Below, in pieces: positions 6,064-8,540 of a DNA stretch of 8,540 nucleotides (the first letter of the stretch is position 1; each line of letters opens with the position of its first letter). Origin of the DNA: an uncultured Collinsella sp. (GTDB taxonomy: Bacteria > Actinomycetota > Coriobacteriia > Coriobacteriales > Coriobacteriaceae). The stretch covers positions 1 to 8,540 of the forward strand of contig URZN01000035.1 of the NCBI GenBank assembly GCA_900552345.1. Direction: 5' to 3'. Made by a program: the position numbers and the translations under genes. The notes beneath the pieces are model-generated. The model was given only the letters and a program-made list of their open reading frames with translations. It searched no databases and was not told the DNA's origin.

Positions 6064-6588
6064 ATGATGGATATCAACACCCTGCTCACACTCGACCTTG
6101 CCGAATACACCACTGCACTTGAGGCCCTCGCCGATCAAATGATGCTCGAGGAACCGCGCGATATCGACTACATGCGCCGCCGCAAACTCGACACCGGCCG
6201 CGAATTCGCCGTCTGGAACTTCACCGTCGGTTACTGCATGGACGCCGCCGACGCCCTCTCCCTCCTGCGAGCCCAGGCCAACGAAAACGCCAACGACGGC
6301 ACCGCCGACCTCGCAACGATCAAAAACAGTGCCGCACGCCTGTGCGACTGGTTCTCGGGCGCCTTCGACGTCACCGGCAAAATGGATGACACCACGGCAA
6401 TCCTCGCCCACAGCCGCGACCTCTACGCCCAGGTAGAGACTCACGAACAGTTTGCAGCCCTCACCCGCGCCACCGAGCGCTATCTGGTCCAGCTCCAATT
6501 TTGGGTCGACCGCCAGATTCCCTGGCCGGCCATTAGCGACCTCGTCCATGGCTACCGCCTACGCACGGAGTCCGGCGAGACAAGGTAA
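6064..6588 (+). CDS. Hypothetical helical protein, 174 aa, co-operonic with DUF3830 gene
   Basis: I do not recognise this family. The protein is 174 residues, acidic, with no signal peptide, no membrane segment and only two cysteines (58, 94). Its pattern suggests an all-alpha bundle: helices are likely around 12-28, 46-72, 82-100, 109-122 and 126-150, with a short turn at QIPWPAISDL (151-160). There are no obvious catalytic motifs. ATG at 6064 lies two bases after the stop of the DUF3830 gene, and its ribosome binding site GGAGG (6052-6056) lies within the end of that gene, so the two are translationally linked. An alternative start is the next codon, also ATG. High GC at third positions supports coding. 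The pairing suggests it works with, or regulates, the DUF3830 protein, but this is inference from context only. Confidence 0.85.
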   Translation: MMDINTLLTLDLAEYTTALEALADQMMLEEPRDIDYMRRRKLDTGREFAVWNFTVGYCMDAADALSLLRAQANENANDGTADLATIKNSAARLCDWFSGAFDVTGKMDDTTAILAHSRDLYAQVETHEQFAALTRATERYLVQLQFWVDRQIPWPAISDLVHGYRLRTESGETR

Positions 6589-6643
6589 CCAAGCAAGCAG
6601 CACCGACAACACCCCACCATCGGGATCCAAAGTAAGAATCAGA

Positions 6644-6677
6644 GGGCTGGAGACGCACCCAACAGCGTCCCCAGCCC
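6644..6677 (+). terminator. Terminator-like hairpin after the DUF3830 operon
   Basis: GGGCTGGAGACGC (6644-6656) pairs with GCGTCCCCAGCCC (6665-6677) over 13 positions with a single A-C mismatch, around an 8-base loop. It lies 55 bp after the operon stop. The downstream T-run is weak (CCTTCGC), so termination may be partial, but the stem is strong and well placed. Confidence 0.55.
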
Positions 6678-6731
6678 CTTCGCAAAGTAGAGCACTGTTT
6701 CAGTGGCTTTGAGGCCTATTCGAACCTTTGC

Positions 6732-6816
6732 TATCTCCCAATTTTTGTATATTTACGACAATATTATCTGCCAATTTTTGTATGATTTTAGGCGATTCTA
6801 TCTGTCAATTTTTGTC
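6732..6816 (+). repeat. Three phased direct repeats, TATCTNYCAATTTTTGT, at the ATPase promoter region
   Basis: The motif TATCT-(C/G)-(C/T)-CAATTTTTGT, allowing one base variation, starts at 6732, 6765 and 6799, so copies are 33 and 34 bp apart. The first two copies also share the following sequence, roughly TATNATTTNNGNC, with a one-base indel. The third copy ends 14 bases before the ATPase start codon. TATTAT (6762-6767) and TATGAT (6781-6786), both -10-like, lie in the array. The spacing of about three helical turns places all copies on one DNA face, as for a cooperatively bound operator or iteron set. No dyad symmetry is seen within the unit. Confidence 0.85.
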
Positions 6817-6829
6817 ATTTGGGGGTTTA

Positions 6830-8191
6830 ATGCTACGCCGTAAGGTCACTGATAGGCTTTTGAGCTGGAAGAATAACTCCAATAAGGCATTACTCGTTAC
6901 TGGTGCGCGTCAGATTGGCAAGAGCTATGCGATTCGCGCGTTTGGAAAAAGCAACTACGCTTCGTATTTTGAGGTCAATTTACTACTCGATGTCGAAGCA
7001 AGGAATGCACTTGTTGGCGCAAAGAACTCCGTTGACTTTATCAACCGCGTAGCCCTTCTTGCGGATGCGCCGCTTGTTGAGGGCGATACGCTTGTCTTTG
7101 TCGATGAGATTCAGGAGTATCCGCAGATCGTTACACTCATGAAGGCGTTGGTCGAGGATGGGCGCTTTAGCTATGTCTTCTCGGGGTCTATGCTTGGGAC
7201 TGAGTTTAAGGGGATCTCTTCTTTTCCGGTGGGGTATGTAGAGCACATTGTTATGCGCCCGATGGATTTTGAAGAGTTTTGTTGGGCAAACAGCGTAAGC
7301 GAGAATGTGCTTGCAGGCATTCGCAGCTGCCTTGTCGAGAAACATCCTGTCGAAAACTATATTCATGAGGCGATGCTCAAGAACTATAGAGCCTATATCG
7401 TTTGCGGCGGCATGCCGGAGGTCGTTCAGAATTATATTGATTCGGGTTATTCGCTCGTGAGCACACGTGAGCTTCAAACTCAGCTGGTCGATCAGTACAA
7501 AAGCGATATCTCAAAATATGCATCGACTCGAGCGTTTAACGTTCGGTCGATTTTTGAGCAAATTCCCGTTCAGCTTGAGGCGGAGTCTCATCGCTTTGTT
7601 GTTTCGTCTCTGGGTGAGGGAGCTCGCCTTAAAAAATATGAGCAGGATTTCCTGTGGCTTGTTAACGCAGGTGTTGGATTGATGGTCGCCAGGGTGACGG
7701 AGCCACGGAGTCCTCTCAAGAGGACGGAGAAAACGACAGCCTTCAAACTATACGAGTCTGATACAGGCATGCTCGCATCGCGATACCCCGGCAGCACCGC
7801 ACGCGCTGTCTATCTTGATATGAAAACTCCCAACCTTGGTGGTCTCTATGAGAACGTGGTCGCGCAGGAACTCGTTGCCCTCGGGGCGGATGCATGGTAC
7901 TACCAAACGCGTGAGGTCGGTGAAGTTGACTTTGTGATCGAAGGCGTCCACGGTCATGTTGTCCCAATCGAGGTCAAATCGGGCAAGAAAGTTCGAGCGC
8001 ACGCGGCCCTCGATCGTCTGATGAGTGTGGGCGAGTACAAAATTCCCGAAGCCGTTGTACTAAGCCACGAGAATCTCAGCAAAGAGGGCAAGGTTCTGTA
8101 CGTTCCAATCTACATGACGTTTTGTCTCGATGAGTTTATGGAAAAGGATGACCCCAATAACGATTTCTCGTTCGCACCCATATCTCTCTAG
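6830..8191 (+). CDS. AAA family ATPase with C-terminal DUF4143 / PD-(D/E)XK-like domain
   Basis: This is a 453-residue cytoplasmic protein of the widespread AAA_14 plus DUF4143 ATP-binding family, common in gut bacteria and archaea and of unknown function. Walker A is GARQIGKS (25-32) and Walker B TLVFVDEIQ (87-95). FSGSMLG (117-123) fits the sensor-1 region, and FPVGYVEHIVMRPMDFEEF (132-150) is the usual conserved stretch of the family. A helical middle part follows (about 170-300). The C-terminal DUF4143 domain shows GGLYENVVAQEL (337-348), EVDFVI (365-370) and VPIEVKSGK (378-386): E341, D367, E381 and K383 form a PD-(D/E)XK-like set, so nuclease activity is possible but unproven. ATG at 6830 follows GGGGG by four bases; a longer TTG frame from 6728 would translate the repeat array and is rejected. 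Third positions are visibly less GC-rich than in the neighbours, pointing to horizontal acquisition. It stands alone with its own repeat array and may be autoregulated. Confidence 0.92.
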   Translation: MLRRKVTDRLLSWKNNSNKALLVTGARQIGKSYAIRAFGKSNYASYFEVNLLLDVEARNALVGAKNSVDFINRVALLADAPLVEGDTLVFVDEIQEYPQIVTLMKALVEDGRFSYVFSGSMLGTEFKGISSFPVGYVEHIVMRPMDFEEFCWANSVSENVLAGIRSCLVEKHPVENYIHEAMLKNYRAYIVCGGMPEVVQNYIDSGYSLVSTRELQTQLVDQYKSDISKYASTRAFNVRSIFEQIPVQLEAESHRFVVSSLGEGARLKKYEQDFLWLVNAGVGLMVARVTEPRSPLKRTEKTTAFKLYESDTGMLASRYPGSTARAVYLDMKTPNLGGLYENVVAQELVALGADAWYYQTREVGEVDFVIEGVHGHVVPIEVKSGKKVRAHAALDRLMSVGEYKIPEAVVLSHENLSKEGKVLYVPIYMTFCLDEFMEKDDPNNDFSFAPISL

Positions 8192-8236
8192 CCATTTGAA
8201 TCCGCAATCCAGCCCCGTCCACACATCAATGCATTT

Positions 8237-8283
8237 CCCAAGGTGCTGCGCGTTTCGCGCCAAAGGCGCGAAAAAGCAAAGGG
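8237..8283. repeat. 47-bp hairpin repeat, copy 1
   Basis: This copy has a perfect 9-bp stem, TTTCGCGCC (8253-8261) with GGCGCGAAA (8265-8273), and an AAA loop. Its flanks, CCCAAGGT at one end and AGCAAAGGG at the other, match those of copy 2 in the same orientation, 82 bp away. By direct comparison 37 of 47 positions agree. Confidence 0.8.
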
Positions 8284-8318
8284 ATAAGGCGTTGCAACAG
8301 CCACGCCCCCCATCCATC

Positions 8319-8365
8319 CCCAAAGTAACGCGCCTTTCGCGGTAAAGCCGCGAAACAGCGAAGGG
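8319..8365. repeat. 47-bp hairpin repeat, copy 2
   Basis: This copy has a perfect 8-bp stem, TTTCGCGG (8335-8342) with CCGCGAAA (8348-8355), and a 5-base loop. Relative to copy 1 the inner pair is swapped from C-G to G-C, so the stem is kept although both bases changed. The unit is REP-like, and dispersed copies elsewhere in the genome would be expected. Confidence 0.8.
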
Positions 8366-8382
8366 GACGGAATACCCGACCA

Positions 8383-8422
8383 ACTACGTCCTTCATCCGC
8401 CCACACAATCCGAGGACGTAGT
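8383..8422. other. 10-bp inverted repeat with 20-base spacer
   Basis: ACTACGTCCT (8383-8392) and AGGACGTAGT (8413-8422) are perfect inverted repeats around a 20-base spacer. No T-run follows. It may belong to the same repeat-rich structure as the preceding hairpins. Confidence 0.5.
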
Positions 8423-8467
8423 CGCAGCAGGATCTGAGGGCTGACCTTCGCGGACACTCCGCAGGAC

Positions 8468-8510
8468 GAAAGAACCCCCGCCGCACGTAGTGCGCAGCGG
8501 GGGGTCTTTC
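8468..8510. terminator. Terminator-like hairpin at contig end, probably bidirectional
   Basis: CCCCCGC (8475-8481) pairs with GCGGGGG (8497-8503), inside an outer GAAAGA/TCTTTC pairing (8468-8473/8505-8510), and GCAC/GTGC (8483-8486/8490-8493) forms the tip. The A-rich and T-rich flanks fit an intrinsic terminator usable in both directions. The natural sequence beyond 8510 is replaced by adapter, so the length of the T-run cannot be seen. Confidence 0.6.
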
Positions 8511-8540
8511 CTGTCTCTTATACACATCTCCGAGCCCACG
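8511..8540. other. Illumina Nextera adapter (Tn5 mosaic end plus Read 2 adapter), not genomic
   Basis: Positions 8511-8529 (CTGTCTCTTATACACATCT) are exactly the 19-bp Tn5 mosaic end used in tagmentation libraries. They are followed at 8530-8540 by CCGAGCCCACG, the beginning of the Nextera Read 2 adapter. This is untrimmed library sequence at the contig edge, not a transposon in the organism. Confidence 0.98.

Larger units (their letters stand above)
8192..8510. other. Gene-free tail rich in hairpins
   Basis: The 319 bp after the ATPase stop hold no convincing gene. Frames on both strands here are short and run through inverted repeats. The stretch is filled by two 47-bp hairpin repeats, a 10-bp inverted repeat, a small GCGGA/TCCGC stem (8450-8454/8458-8462) and a terminator-like hairpin, each described separately where notable. 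Confidence 0.6.

Noticed and set aside
6732..6816. CRISPR array
   Set aside because: Only about 17 bp are strongly repeated, the intervening sequence is itself similar between copies, there are just three copies, and no cas gene is present.
6728..6829. Extension of the ATPase to an upstream TTG start
   Set aside because: It would translate the direct-repeat array into a Cys/Phe-rich peptide, has no ribosome binding site, and family members begin close to the MLRRKV start.
8226..8525. Minus-strand frame starting within the adapter (MYKRQ...)
   Set aside because: Its first residues are translated from adapter sequence and the remainder crosses several hairpins.
8511..8540. Genuine Tn5-like transposon end
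   Set aside because: The mosaic end is followed exactly by the synthetic Read 2 adapter, which does not occur in natural Tn5.

Overview
The base composition, codon use and gene content suggest a GC-rich gut actinobacterium of the Coriobacteriia, most likely Collinsella or a close relative. This is inferred from protein and intergenic style, because no rRNA or other marker gene is present. The last 30 bases are Illumina Nextera adapter, so the window ends at an artificial contig edge and nothing can be said about what lies to its right.

Left part (1-5042). Three metabolic genes lie on the minus strand: a carbamate kinase (arcC), a 12-helix APC-family amino-acid permease, and a metal-dependent amidohydrolase whose C-terminus runs off the left edge. 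The permease and amidohydrolase are in tandem, 131 bp apart, and may form an uptake-and-hydrolysis pair. The carbamate kinase would draw ATP from carbamoyl phosphate made by some ureide, arginine or agmatine route. No partner such as arcA, arcB or a carbamoyltransferase is in view, so the substrate stays open. A plus-strand gene for a membrane-anchored C39-like cysteine peptidase with a long basic, disordered N-terminal tail sits between the permease and arcC. Its stop codon lies inside a 113-bp REP/MITE-like inverted-repeat element built from TTGGGGACAG motifs.

Middle part (5043-6588). A gene-free spacer of about 600 bp, AT-rich for its first half, separates arcC from a divergent two-gene plus-strand operon. 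That operon encodes a cysteine-rich DUF3830 (cyclophilin-fold) protein and a 174-residue helical protein I do not recognise. A perfect 14-bp palindrome in the spacer overlaps a possible promoter for the operon.

Right part (6589-8540). A lower-GC gene for an AAA ATPase with a C-terminal DUF4143/PD-(D/E)XK-like domain is preceded by three direct repeats of a TATCTNYCAATTTTTGT motif at a 33/34-bp spacing. The last copy ends just before the start codon. This looks like a self-contained accessory unit with its own control array. Downstream is a gene-free tail with two copies of a 47-bp hairpin repeat that differ by a compensatory base-pair swap, another inverted repeat, a terminator-like hairpin and then the adapter.

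The items most worth following up are the phased repeat array before the ATPase, the DUF3830/helical-protein pair, the two repeat families, and the adapter contamination.
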